Translations under genes and position numbers: made by a program | In this document: positions 53,319 to 61,902 of the stretch, piece by piece | Position numbering within the stretch: the first letter of the stretch is position 1 | How the letters are laid out: every line of letters starts with the position of its first letter | NCBI GenBank assembly: GCA_963775835.1 | Contig: CAVZKV010000029.1 | Span: forward strand, 434,001-498,000 | Source: AWTP1-13 sp963775835 | GTDB taxonomy: Bacteria; Pseudomonadota; Alphaproteobacteria; Rhizobiales; Hyphomicrobiaceae | Direction of reading: 5' to 3' | Length of the DNA: 64,000 nt | The notes under the pieces: generated by a model | Databases searched by the model: none | Seen by the model: only the letters and a program-made list of their open reading frames with translations | What the model was told of the DNA's origin: nothing

Positions 53319-53586
53319 GGTCGCCGATCCCTAGTGCGTCTGCACGTTTGCGGATGGCGTCCAGGATGCGGGACCAGGCCGGCAAAAGGGAATTAGGATT
53401 CGCGGGTTAAATTGGGACGTTGCGTGATGTTTTCGCAGGTAAACTGTAAGTCGTCCCGATTGGGCGCCCGATGCAAATGGGACGGGGCCACCCGAGATCA
53501 TTCGCACCAAGCATCGCTAACAGCGACGCGAGGCCTCGCGGCAATCGGCAGTGGACAGCTTGACCCAGCTACTGCTAGCCAGTAGT

Positions 53587-53886
53587 ATGCCGAGCGATGA
53601 CGAATTCGAGTGGCACCACGCCAAGGCGCGCAGCAACTACGCCAAGCACGGTGTCACGTTCGACACCGCGAAGCGGGCCTTTGCCGACCCGTTCGCTGTC
53701 GAGGTCCTGGACGACAGCGGGGACTACGGTGAAGAGCGGTTCCTGCTGATCGGCATGGTCGACGGACGGCTTCTCAGCATCGTTTACACCCCACGGAAAG
53801 GACGCTATCGCCTGATCACGGCGCGGCGGGCAACGAAAGATGAGCAAGACCACTACTTCACGCAGAACAGCCAAGACCAAACCTGA
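53587..53886 (+). CDS. BrnT-family toxin
   Basis: A protein of about 99 residues starting at ATG 53587 (MPSDDEFEWHHAKARSNYAK). FEWHHAKARSNYAKHGVTFD, AKRAFADPFAVEVLD, ERFLLIGMVDGRLLSIVYTP and RYRLITARRATKDEQDHY are the typical order of the BrnT RNase fold (EWD..K...N..KHG..F..A...F.D, then R......G.....L.VV.T.R....RIISAR.A...E...Y). BrnT toxins inhibit translation by cleaving RNA. It overlaps the next gene by 47 bp, the usual coupling in toxin-antitoxin pairs, and is oriented against the transfer genes. Confidence 0.9.
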   Translation: MPSDDEFEWHHAKARSNYAKHGVTFDTAKRAFADPFAVEVLDDSGDYGEERFLLIGMVDGRLLSIVYTPRKGRYRLITARRATKDEQDHYFTQNSQDQT

Positions 53887-54190
53887 TCCGCGTCCCTTGC
53901 GGCCGATGAGCCAGGCGGACATCATGGCGGCTGCGCTCAGCGACCCGGATGCTCAGCCGCGCTCATCGGCCCAGCTCGCGCGGATGAAGCATACGCCGCG
54001 CGCCAAGCTCATCCGACGGGCTCTTGGTCTCACGCAAGAGGAATTTGCGGACCGCTTCCGCATCCCAATCGGGACGTTGCGCGACTGGGAGCAGGGAGCA
54101 AGTGAGCCAGACCAAGCCGCGCGCGCCTATTTGACAGTGATCGCCCGCAATCCCGAGGCGGTGATCAAGGCGTTAACTCGCGCGGCCTGA
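53840..54190 (+). CDS. HTH-type antitoxin paired with the BrnT toxin
   Basis: A 116-residue protein: a Lys/Arg-rich start (MSKTTTSRRTAKTKPDPRPL), a helical middle, then PRAKLIRRALGLTQEEFADR and FRIPIGTLRDWEQGASEPDQ, an XRE-type helix-turn-helix, with AARAYLTVIARNPEAVIKAL at the end. The classical partner of BrnT is BrnA, a ribbon-helix-helix protein. Here the DNA-binding part is XRE-like (as in HigA/COG2944 antitoxins), while the N-terminal part probably binds the toxin. The pair likely represses its own promoter. Confidence 0.82.
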   Translation: MSKTTTSRRTAKTKPDPRPLRPMSQADIMAAALSDPDAQPRSSAQLARMKHTPRAKLIRRALGLTQEEFADRFRIPIGTLRDWEQGASEPDQAARAYLTVIARNPEAVIKALTRAA

Positions 54191-54286
54191 TGTACAGCGA
54201 ACGCGCTGTCAGAGCGACAATCAAGTCGCAGCCTTGAGATCGCGGCTCGTGTAACCCCGCTACGGGAAGGCCACGTAGCGCGGCGT

Positions 54287-54652
54287 TCAGCCTTCGACCT
54301 TGCTGCGTCCCTTACCCGCAAGCGCCTTGCGGATGATCACCTTCTTCTTGGTTCCCGGCTCGGTCAGGTAGCTGTTGGCCGCCGTCTCGCCGATGACCTC
54401 GGCCAGCATACCGCTGACGGCCTCGTGGTCGTTGACCAGGACGAAGAACGGCTTGTCCGGCTGCCAGTGCTGCGGGCAGTCGACTTTGAAGTGCCGACCC
54501 AGCGTGTCGATCAGGGCGGTTTCGGCAGCCAACGTCTCGGCCATCACCGCCGCCAGCACCTCGCATCGCCTGGGGTGGCCATCGCGCGCAGCGGCTATCA
54601 AGATCGGCCGCTCTTCGGCAGCCGCCGCAGACTTGGTTTTAGCCGCGAGCAC
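54287..54652 (-). pseudogene. ParB-like partition protein, C-terminal fragment
   Basis: A 121-codon frame whose second half, LAEVIGETAANSYLTEPGTK followed by KKVIIRKALAGKGRSKVEG, fits the end of ParB/RepB-type proteins of alphaproteobacterial mobile elements (pattern: E..G...A......T...K..IIR..L.G.GR.KV..W.P). VLAAVMAETLAAETALIDTL is helical filler. The ParB nuclease-like and HTH domains are absent, and no start suits a complete protein, so it is a 3' remnant between the toxin-antitoxin pair and the relaxase. Confidence 0.45.
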
Positions 54653-55107
54653 GGTGGCAGGCTGGAAGGTGTCGGCCTTCAGGCCTGGGGATCAACGATG
54701 CGTTGACGACGTGCATATCGTTCCAGGTCGCCTGGTAACATTCGTGCAGATCGTGGTCTGCGTCATGGGGCCGTCACCCGTATGGGCCGAGACCCGCCGG
54801 CGTCCCGGCAAGGGCGAGCCCCCGAGCAGTGCCGAGGCGGGGCTCAGGCGCGCGGCCCGAGCATCCTGTCCGCCTATTCGGCATGAACCCGCGCGCTAGG
54901 ACCCGGTCGCGGCCCTCGGCCGCGAGGCGCCCAAACTAAGTGCTTTGGTCCTTTCGATATGAGACGCTCAACGTCCAAAGCGTCGCGGTGGTGGAGCTAC
55001 TGGTTTGCAGGAGAACGTGCGAACTCGGATACCGGCCACAAAGCGGAGTTCTGCGAGATGCATCGGCGATGCCCAGCAGAGCCAGCGACGCTTTGAACAG
55101 ACGGGAG
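54653..55107. other. Intergenic region downstream of the relaxase gene
   Basis: About 455 bases without a supported gene. It holds GC-rich hairpins and, at 54776-54796, one copy of a 21-bp sequence repeated at 58733-58753. Part of the lost ParB-like gene may lie at its left end. Confidence 0.4.
54776..54796 (+). repeat. 21-bp direct repeat, copy 1
   Basis: ACCCGTATGGGCC followed by GAGACCCG occurs here and, identical and in the same orientation, at 58733-58753. The two copies flank the relaxase-TraF-AlpA-DUF736 segment. Role unknown. Confidence 0.6.
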
Positions 55108-56835
55108 TTACCTCCGCGGCGCCAATCCTCGTCCGCGTTCCAAGGTCCACACGACACGAGTCTGATGCATGATGCCTTGCACGCGCTGACCGCGCATCGG
55201 CTCGAGCGCCGGACGCCACGGCGCCAGGGTCACCGAGGCGTCGGTGCGAATGATCGCGAGCTTGCCAGTCGGCGTGCTGATGGGGCGATCGTAAACCCCG
55301 GTGAAAGCCACGCCCGGAATGGCTGGCGCGAACGGCACGCCATAGTGACGGGCGAGGTCACCCGCAAGCCGTTCTGCCTCGTGCCGGCGCAACGTTGCGA
55401 GGGCGTCGGGCTTGAGGGAGACGTGCCCCTCGATGGACCGCTCGGCGAGCTGTCGCTCCGTCAGCCAGTGCACCCGGGTTGCGAGAGCGCGCTCGACCTC
55501 CGAGCCGAAACCGGTGCTGAGCCTTGGCAATCGCTCCTTGCCGCTGATGACCTCGTCAAGCCAGGTGGGCCCGAGATAGGTCTCCTGTCCGCGCAGGTCC
55601 ACAGGCGATAGAACCTCGATGCGTGAGGACGCCTGCGGCCGCCCCTCCAGGCGATCGGCGGCAAGTTTGACCATCATGCCGCGCTGCGGCGCGGCATCGG
55701 CGCTGCGACGCCCGAGCTCGGCATAGTGAACACGGCCGTCGACACCGTCCACCACGACGTATTGGCGGTCGGTGATCTCGTCGACCAGGCCGACGCCGAC
55801 GACGCGACCGACCACCGGTACCTTGCGGTCGCCGCGCTCGAACACCACCATCATCCCGGGCTGGCGTTGGATGCCGGCGGCATGCAGGGCATGCTGCATC
55901 ATCTTGAGTTTGTCGGCGCGGTCGCCGAGCTGGCGCAGTTTGCCTTCGAGCTTGGCATCCAGCACCCAGACGCCGCGCTGCCGTTCCTCGGCGAGCCCCA
56001 AGCGTTCGAGCGTCTTGAGGCGGCCCATGCGCATGGCATGCCGGCTCGAATCCTTCTCATGGAGTGCCGTGATGGCCAGCACGTTGTCCTTGGCCTGTGC
56101 CAGCAGCGATCGGTCGAGCCGCGTCAGGCGCTCCTGCCCGACCTCATTCACCAACTTCTTGAGGCGCTCGAGATCCGTTTCGGGGCCGAGCTCCAGGGTG
56201 ACGAGCTCCTGGACGCGGGTGCGAATGCCGTGGCTGATGTACTGCCGCGCCAGGATCAGGTCCTGGCCGCTCTTGTCGCGCCCGCGCAGCACGACGTGGG
56301 TATGGGGATGACCGGTATTGAAGTGATCGACGGCGACCCAATCGAGCTTGACGCCGAGATCCTCCTCCATCTGGCGCATGAGGTCGCGGATCATCGGCTT
56401 GAGCTCCGGCAGACGGCCGCTGTCCTCGGCGGAGATGATGAAGCGGAACTGGTGCGGATCGCCGTCGGAGCGGGCCAGGAACGCCTTGCCGTCCGCCTCG
56501 TCACCGGCCTCATTGTAGAGTCGGCCGCGTTGACCGTCGGGCGTGATGCCGTCGCGCAGGATGTAGCGCAGATGCGCGGTCGCGCCGTCGAGCTTGGTAT
56601 AGCGCGCCTTCACGATGGCGCGGCGGCTGCTTGGCGCCGCGAGGCCCGCGGCGGCGAGCGCGCCGCTGGCAAGACCACGCTGCTGTCCGTGGCGCAACCT
56701 GTTGCCCGCGGGTCGCAATGGTCTGCCCGCGCTCTTGTCGAGCTGGTCGAGCACGTCTTTGGCATACGGCAAGGCCTTCGATCGGCTGCTGTCGCGGATG
56801 CGTCCGAGCCTGGGTTTGAACTCCCTGTCGGCCAT
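55108..56835 (-). CDS. Relaxase (VirD2/TraI-like mobilization nuclease)
   Basis: A 575-residue protein that nicks the transfer origin and pilots the strand into the recipient. ATG 56835 gives MADREFKPRLGRIRDSSRSK. The nuclease domain shows ARYTKLDGATAHLRYILRDG, HQFRFIISAEDSGRLPELKP and the metal-binding HUH triad VAVDHFNTGHPHTHVVLRGR. The long C-terminal part (DUF3363-like) ends VVWTLERGRGLAPRR and probably binds the coupling protein. The frame is intact. Length and layout match relaxases of trb-type ICEs. The origin of transfer was not recognised; the most likely places are 53319-53550 and 56836-57055. Confidence 0.93.
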   Translation of the reverse strand: MADREFKPRLGRIRDSSRSKALPYAKDVLDQLDKSAGRPLRPAGNRLRHGQQRGLASGALAAAGLAAPSSRRAIVKARYTKLDGATAHLRYILRDGITPDGQRGRLYNEAGDEADGKAFLARSDGDPHQFRFIISAEDSGRLPELKPMIRDLMRQMEEDLGVKLDWVAVDHFNTGHPHTHVVLRGRDKSGQDLILARQYISHGIRTRVQELVTLELGPETDLERLKKLVNEVGQERLTRLDRSLLAQAKDNVLAITALHEKDSSRHAMRMGRLKTLERLGLAEERQRGVWVLDAKLEGKLRQLGDRADKLKMMQHALHAAGIQRQPGMMVVFERGDRKVPVVGRVVGVGLVDEITDRQYVVVDGVDGRVHYAELGRRSADAAPQRGMMVKLAADRLEGRPQASSRIEVLSPVDLRGQETYLGPTWLDEVISGKERLPRLSTGFGSEVERALATRVHWLTERQLAERSIEGHVSLKPDALATLRRHEAERLAGDLARHYGVPFAPAIPGVAFTGVYDRPISTPTGKLAIIRTDASVTLAPWRPALEPMRGQRVQGIMHQTRVVWTLERGRGLAPRR

Positions 56836-57055
56836 GGCGGGCTCCGGATAAGAGATGCATTGGGCGGCATATGGAGCGCGAGGGTGCATTTACAATATGA
56901 CGTCGAAAACGACGCCGTATTTACAGCGCTTTTGGTGGGTGTAGCGTCAACGCTGCACTGCGTAACGTCAATTGCGATCAATAAACATGCAGAGTTTTGA
57001 TATCTCTGACGTCACTGTTTATCTTGATGTTCCAATTACCCCCGAAATGCGCATC

Positions 57056-57562
57056 TCACGAGCGGCCGTAGATGAATATTGGCCGCAGAACAGAGAGAAT
57101 GGATCTGCGACCGACTGGACCGAAATAGCGGCTGTCGAAACTGCGGAAATGAGTGCCAAGAACGAAGAGTTCCTTGACCCGTAACCGACGGCAGCCAGAC
57201 CAGGCTGGGAGCGAGTGACCGGCGCCATCCTTGCGCAATGCCCACACTGCTATGTGGCGTCCAATCCACACTCGTGATCCGAAGCGGCAGACACCATCGC
57301 CAGCCCGAGCGCGAACTATTTTTATGAGGAGCACCCGTTCAGGAATGTAGTTGCGGTGTGCTGCAAACTGGCGCAGCTGGGTTGGTAGGCTGACGACTAC
57401 ATAGTCGCCTATGCGGGGCCGTCCTCTGCAGCGAACGTAGAGCCCAAGCGGAACGCTGGGAGTGAGATTGACAATGAACGGGCCACCGAGACTTGCTCGT
57501 GGCGAAGTCGACAGGATTGCGATCAAACTAAGTGCCGTCGCAACGAGGAAAGAGGGTCTCAT
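57056..57562 (-). CDS. traF: TraF-type pilin-maturation peptidase (S26 family)
   Basis: A 168-residue inner-membrane serine peptidase. An N-terminal membrane helix (FLVATALSLIAILSTS) is followed by NLTPSVPLGLYV with the catalytic Ser36 in the SxPxG box, and VLLIKIVRARAGDGV with the general-base Lys81. TraF cuts and cyclises the TrbC pilin in P-type systems, matching the trb operon here. ATG 57562 overlaps the TGA of the upstream AlpA-like gene (ATGA), which fixes the start; an in-frame ATG at 57592 is inside that gene. Confidence 0.92.
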   Translation of the reverse strand: MRPSFLVATALSLIAILSTSPRASLGGPFIVNLTPSVPLGLYVRCRGRPRIGDYVVVSLPTQLRQFAAHRNYIPERVLLIKIVRARAGDGVCRFGSRVWIGRHIAVWALRKDGAGHSLPAWSGCRRLRVKELFVLGTHFRSFDSRYFGPVGRRSILSVLRPIFIYGRS

Positions 57563-57753
57563 TTGCCGCCGCGACGCATCGAATTGGACCATGCGATCAG
57601 GTCCTCCATGGCATAAACGACGCGTCCGCCGTGTTTACGATACGGGGGTCCGATATCCTGGTGCCGCATGTTGGCTAGTGTCCGCCATTGGATGCGCAAA
57701 TACGCTGCGGCTTCCTTGGTGGTGAGATAGGGCGATGATATGTCCCGGCACAT
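57559..57753 (-). CDS. AlpA-like helix-turn-helix protein
   Basis: A 64-residue protein: SPYLTTKEAAAYLRIQWRTL, then GPPYRKHGGRVVYAMEDLIA. It is an excisionase/MerR-type helix-turn-helix plus wing, the standard small regulator that precedes traF in alphaproteobacterial ICEs. The stop overlaps the traF start by four bases, so the two are co-translated. It probably controls transfer or excision genes. Confidence 0.88.
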   Translation of the reverse strand: MCRDISSPYLTTKEAAAYLRIQWRTLANMRHQDIGPPYRKHGGRVVYAMEDLIAWSNSMRRGGK

Positions 57754-57946
57754 CGGACGCGCTCGAGGCTACCCCGCCCCATCGATCATGAGTAAATTTT
57801 ATTCGCTGGAATAGGTTCGAATTTTGAAAACGAGAATGCGATATCGGACGCGTAGAAATTTGGATAACGTCAAAGTTGGTCGATTAGATAATGTGCACGG
57901 TCGTACGAACCAGATCGTACCTTGATAAATTTGATTGCTTGCTAAG

Positions 57947-57974
57947 AGCCCCTGCGCCGGCAGGCGCAGGGGCT
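57947..57974 (-). terminator. Strong hairpin at the end of the DUF736 gene
   Basis: AGCCCCTGCGCC-GGCA-GGCGCAGGGGCT is a perfect 12-bp stem with a 4-base loop, 12 bases past the stop of the minus-strand DUF736 copy. The T-tract after it on the minus strand is poor (CTTAGC), so termination may be only partial. Confidence 0.6.
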
Positions 57975-57986
57975 GCGGCGAAGCCG

Positions 57987-58311
57987 CTATTCCTGCGGGT
58001 TCCAGATCAAAGCGTAGACGTCTGGTTCAGTCTGACCCGCGGCGCGACCGAGATTGGCATAGAGCGTCCGCGAGCCGAATTCCGGTGCGGAGATCGAGAG
58101 CGAGACGTACTCCTTGCCCGAAGCCTGGCCCTTCCGCAGCCAGCCGGCGCCGATTTCGGTGCCCTGCGACAGCAACGCGGTAGTCCGGTTGGTTCGGCGA
58201 GGCCTTATCGGCGACCGGCACGATGGCGATGTCGGCACGGATGGTAAGTGTCCTGAGCTCGCCCTCGAAACGGCCGTCATCACGCTTGGTCACGGAACCG
58301 ATGGTAGCCAT
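57987..58311 (-). pseudogene. Second DUF736 gene, apparent frameshift
   Basis: ATG 58311 gives MATIGSVTKRDDGRFEGELR, then TLTIRADIAIVPVADKASPN and QPDYRV. The fold continues one base out of frame from about 58165: SQGTEIGAGWLRKGQASGKE, YVSLSISAPEFGSRTLYANL, ending VYALIWNPQE at 57987. This is a complete DUF736 protein of about 107 residues apart from one indel. It differs clearly from the copy at 40728-41057. DUF736 genes often open the transfer region of such elements. Confidence 0.75.
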
Positions 58312-59044
58312 GTTGATGTCCTTTCGTGCTCTTCGGCGAGGACCCATTCCCCGCCGGGCGTGCGCGGGACTGTGGCGGGCTGACGTCTGAGGCACCCAAG
58401 CGACGCCTGGCGTCGCGGTAGGGCCGCAACGCAGTGGAGGACCCGCGCGACGCGCGGGTTGCCTCTAAGACGTCGCCTGCCACACCGTCGCACATTGAGC
58501 GGCGGGGTTGGTCTTCGCGGCAGACAAGAATGGCGCCGAGGGCTTCCGAGGTTCGCGGGCGCGTACAATGCTGGGAGGTAACGGGCCATGGACACCTAGT
58601 CCAGCCGGCCTTCGTCCGTGCTCGAAGAGAGAAAGGGCAGAACCGAAAGAGGGCAGCCGCGGCGGCCCTCGGGAAACCGACACGCTGCCATGCGCTCCGC
58701 CGGAGAGTCGCTTTTTCGCGGCAGTGGGCGTTACCCGTATGGGCCGAGACCCGTGTTCGGGGCTCGGTCGCGTGGGCGTCTGCCCGCGCGATAGCACACG
58801 ACCCGCGCTGGGCTTTGAGCCCTGGCGCGGGGGCCGCCCGAAAAACCTTGCATCACGACCGGCACAGACCGGCGACAATGCTCGCCCATACTTGGTCGGC
58901 GCCCGCTGGACCTTACTCAGTTCAGCACCGCTGAGGCTTTATCTTGCTACGTGTCGGTGCACGGCAAACGGTTTCCTTCAGTCAGTTTGCTTCGTTGCCG
59001 GACAGCAAGGGCACGTTTGCGGTTTCGGATGCTGGTGCGGAAGG
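58312..59044. other. Long stretch without a supported gene
   Basis: About 730 bases. Several overlapping frames on both strands (for example 58508-59089 plus, 58465-58878 minus) have Arg/Pro-rich translations without domain pattern. It contains the second copy of the 21-bp repeat and GC-rich hairpins near 58745-58830. Possibly the leader of the transfer region. Confidence 0.4.
58733..58753 (+). repeat. 21-bp direct repeat, copy 2
   Basis: Identical to 54776-54796 over 21 bases, with TTACC/TCACC variation just before. GC-rich inverted repeats follow both copies. Role unknown. Confidence 0.6.
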
Positions 59045-59419
59045 CTAAGTCAAGCACAGAAGGCGCTGCTTGCTGCTCAGGGGCGTTAGGATGAACTCGT
59101 TGATCACCTCGAGGTGCCGTACAGCCTGTCTGAGCTGCGCGTCGCTAAGCAACTCTGCGGCTGCAACAAGCTTGTCGATGAGGCGATCACGCTCCGATCT
59201 CTTCCGCCCTGGTTTGGTATCGCCGAAGCCCAGCAATTGGTCAGGCGTCGTCGTCAAAACTTTGCAGATCCGCACCAAGGTTTGCAGGTCGGGCTCCCGG
59301 CTGCCCGTGACATAATTGCCATAGCGCCTCGGACCGAGGCCGGCTCTCCTGGCGACCTCGGCATCCCTGAGATCGAGCTCCCTGGCCCGTCTTCGCAGCT
59401 GCTCCCCCAAGACCTGCAT
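59045..59419 (-). CDS. XRE-family transcriptional regulator
   Basis: A 124-residue regulator. ATG 59419 gives MQVLGEQLRRRARELDLRDA. The XRE helix-turn-helix is EVARRAGLGPRRYGNYVTGS, then REPDLQTLVRICKVLTTTPD. The C-terminal helical part probably dimerises. The frame opens earlier (59497) but the extra residues are His/Arg-rich and unlikely. It is probably a repressor of the element. The 320 bases to its right (59420-59737) hold no supported gene. Confidence 0.85.
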   Translation of the reverse strand: MQVLGEQLRRRARELDLRDAEVARRAGLGPRRYGNYVTGSREPDLQTLVRICKVLTTTPDQLLGFGDTKPGRKRSERDRLIDKLVAAAELLSDAQLRQAVRHLEVINEFILTPLSSKQRLLCLT

Positions 59420-59737
59420 GCGAACATGATGTTCCTCCTCGCGAGCACGGTGTCGATGTCCGATATGTGCGCTATACTCGGAACAGATTGTTCGCAATTG
59501 TGGAGCGAGCGCGGACTATCGCGCTGCATTCATCGCGTCGCAATTGGCGGCTGCGGCAAAGAGGTCACAATCTAGGCGGCAGTCAGCATTCTGCTGAGAT
59601 GCGGTGGGGTGGAAGGCGATGGTGTCGTGATACCCCGCGTGGTTACAGGTCGAGGCACGGCGCTGGAGTAGCATACAGCGTCGTTATTGCTGCTTGGTTT
59701 TTCGTTGGGATCATGGAGATAGGCGGGGTAGATCGAC

Positions 59738-60172
59738 ATGGGTGAAATCATTCACACACGGGCTTACTTCGCATCGACAGAGGAGGCCGAAAGCGTCGTC
59801 AGCGCGGGTGCCGACTATGTTGCTGGCCTGCGGGGCGGGACTGAAGAGGTCTCCTGTGAAGTGCATTTCAGGTTAAGCGCTGAAGAAATCGAAACGGTAG
59901 TACTGGCGCGAGCACAGTTGCTGTTGGAGCTCGATCCGAACGGTCGCGTCTACATCCAGCCCATGGGCCTCAGCGACGAGGCCATCGACGTGGCCACCAA
60001 AGCGGGTCATCTGCCCAGCACGAACCTGTGTTCATTGGTCGAGGCGTCGTTGACGCCTGAGAATTTGCACGTCGAGGACACACCACTCGACGCTCTGAAA
60101 TCGCTGCGGGGACAATTGGTTGACGCTTTGGCGATAGTCGACAGCGCTATGTCGCGGTTGAATAAGTCGTGA
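59738..60172 (+). CDS. Hypothetical protein
   Basis: A 144-residue protein with good coding character: MGEIIHTRAYFASTEEAESV, GTEEVSCEVHFRLSAEEIET, VVLARAQLLLELDPNGRVYI and a helical end (LKSLRGQLVDALAIVDSAMS). No family recognised. It is acidic and mostly alpha/beta, with no signal or membrane segment. It stands alone between two minus-strand regulators, divergent from the XRE gene. Confidence 0.65.
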   Translation: MGEIIHTRAYFASTEEAESVVSAGADYVAGLRGGTEEVSCEVHFRLSAEEIETVVLARAQLLLELDPNGRVYIQPMGLSDEAIDVATKAGHLPSTNLCSLVEASLTPENLHVEDTPLDALKSLRGQLVDALAIVDSAMSRLNKS

Positions 60173-60219
60173 CGTAGCCAAGACGATCAAGATGGTGATC
60201 AGGTAGGCGACAAGACGTG

Positions 60220-61054
60220 TTAAGAGGGATCCAACCAACGCAGGAGGGTTAGGTACTGTCCGTCGGCGAGGGCGCGGCCCTTCGAAACGGCACGGTGCAC
60301 CTGTTGCTTGAGTGAAGTGTCGCCCTTTTGCCAAGCTTCGTCGGCGCGGCTTTTTCCAAACATGACGGCGGCTACTTCGCGTTGCGAAACGCCAGTCTGA
60401 TAGAGGTCGAGCGCCAGCAGGGCCTCACGTAGTTTGCGATACCAGGGCGCGCGCCTATTGGCGTTCAGCTTGGAAATCTGCGTTGGATCTAACAACGTTC
60501 GGGCGAGCCGCAGCAATCGCGCGGCGTCCGCGACGCCTTCGATGCCCTCAACAAGAAACGTAAGATTCACCGGTCCTTCGAGGACCGTCATTCCGTGGGC
60601 TCGCAGCGTGAGCGTGTGGTATCCTGCACGAAGCACGATGTGCTCGGTGCCGAATGGATCGATGAGAATGCCGCGCAGGGTCGCTAGTTTGCTAAGATCG
60701 ACATTGAGGCGGAGCTTGCCATCGGCAGGCGCACCACGGACAAGAACCGGCAAGGAAGCGCGCAGGTGCTCGGCACTCCAAAAAATGAGCACGTCATCGG
60801 CCGAGCGAGCCGGGTCTAGGAAACGAGCACAGCGCCCACTTTTGCGCAGCCTCCTCGTGTGTCCGGAGTTTGAACACGGGGGCCCCGGCGCCAATCGTGC
60901 CCAGGTGGATCATATTGCCGAGGCTGGGGGCTTCATCACGCTTGTAATCGTTGTTCCGGCGCAGAAACTCCCATGCCCAATCGCTCTTTGGGGCTAAAGC
61001 TAAGCAATGATCGATGGCGTCCGGCGGCAAATTGCCGGGAATTTTGGGCGACAT
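60220..61054 (-). pseudogene. DUF6499-DUF2285 regulator-like protein, apparent frameshift
   Basis: The N-terminal part from ATG 61054 shows the DUF6499 motif SDWAWEFLRRNNDYKRDEAP and ends EEAAQKWALC. Near 60840 the continuation moves one base out of frame: RFLDPARSADDVLIFWSAEH, then ILIDPFGTEHIVLRAGYHTL and the DUF2285 end LDLYQTGVSQREVAAVMFGK, VHRAVSKGRALADGQYLTLL. DUF6499/DUF2285 proteins are regulators or replication-linked factors of ICEs in this order. The two halves make one protein of about 277 residues. One indel disrupts it. Confidence 0.75.
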
Positions 61055-61368
61055 CGCAGAGTCTCCATCAGCTAACAGAGGGCGAAACAAGGGCTGCACT
61101 CACCGAGATCTCTTACACAAATTCTTTGACAATCCCGACGGCGTTAGCACACCCATCCGGATACCGTCTCGAAGCAAAAACTTCTAAACTGGTCTGAATT
61201 TGGGGCGTTGGAAAAGTAATCATAATGAGCAAGCTTAGATCCACGGAGAACCCAACGTAAAATTTGGACCAGGCATAAAGATCGCCCTTATTCGGCTTGC
61301 AACGGATAAAGTGGACATGCGCGATAGTCTCACAGCAATTCGCGGAGAGGGTAAAATGACACTGCCGC
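61055..61368. other. Intergenic region, no gene seen
   Basis: About 310 bases of lower GC than the surroundings with many stop codons in all frames. It should contain the promoter of the DUF6499/DUF2285 gene. Confidence 0.4.
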
Positions 61369-61902
61369 TTAAACCAAAGTGAGAAGCCGGTTCGTGTGAT
61401 TAGTGTCGGATAGGTCCGTCGCCGCCCATTTTCGAATGACCTGCCTCGATGTCATAGGAACCACCCCCGCCTGCACGAGACGCGACAACGCGGATCCTCG
61501 GGCAATACTGGCGCGAGTGGGCGACGCGTCGGCCACGATGTAGGCGTCATAGCCCTCACTTAGGGCCTTAATGGCCGCAAACGTGATGTACTCCTCGAGC
61601 CAATGGCCGCAGAGCAGCACAGAAGGTCGTCCTGTTTGTGCGAGCGCCCGTCCAAAGGCGTTGTCGTCCCACAACACTCCTGTCGGTGGCAGGCTGTAGT
61701 ATCGCGCGTTCTGACTCAGGTTCCCGGGCTTGCCACCAGCGGGATCGTGTAGATAAAGAGCGACGAAAGAGGGTATGCCGCACATCGAAGCGGCTTCAAG
61801 AAGCCGATCACGATTTACGATGATCGTATTCTCACTGGCTTGAGAATTAAGCGCGTCGACAATCAGGACGCTGCATTCGGAAGGCCTGAGCAATGGAGCC
61901 AT
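61369..61902 (-). CDS. Isochorismatase-like protein lacking catalytic residues
   Basis: A 177-residue cysteine-hydrolase-fold protein. CSVLIVDALNSQASENTIIV keeps the first catalytic Asp; IPSFVALYLHDP and GRPSVLLCGHWLEEYITFAA, then GYDAYIVADASPTR, follow the fold. At the usual nucleophile position (pattern G..T..CV) it has LEEYI, so the cysteine is replaced, and the mid-protein Lys is not evident. It is probably a pseudoenzyme or binds a ligand without hydrolysis. ATG 61902 (MAPLLRPSECS) is chosen over 61953. Family confidence is good, function unknown. Confidence 0.7.
   Translation of the reverse strand: MAPLLRPSECSVLIVDALNSQASENTIIVNRDRLLEAASMCGIPSFVALYLHDPAGGKPGNLSQNARYYSLPPTGVLWDDNAFGRALAQTGRPSVLLCGHWLEEYITFAAIKALSEGYDAYIVADASPTRASIARGSALSRLVQAGVVPMTSRQVIRKWAATDLSDTNHTNRLLTLV

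Noticed and set aside
55726..57000. 424-codon open frame on the plus strand
   Set aside because: Antisense to the relaxase gene, which has the HUH motif and correct context.
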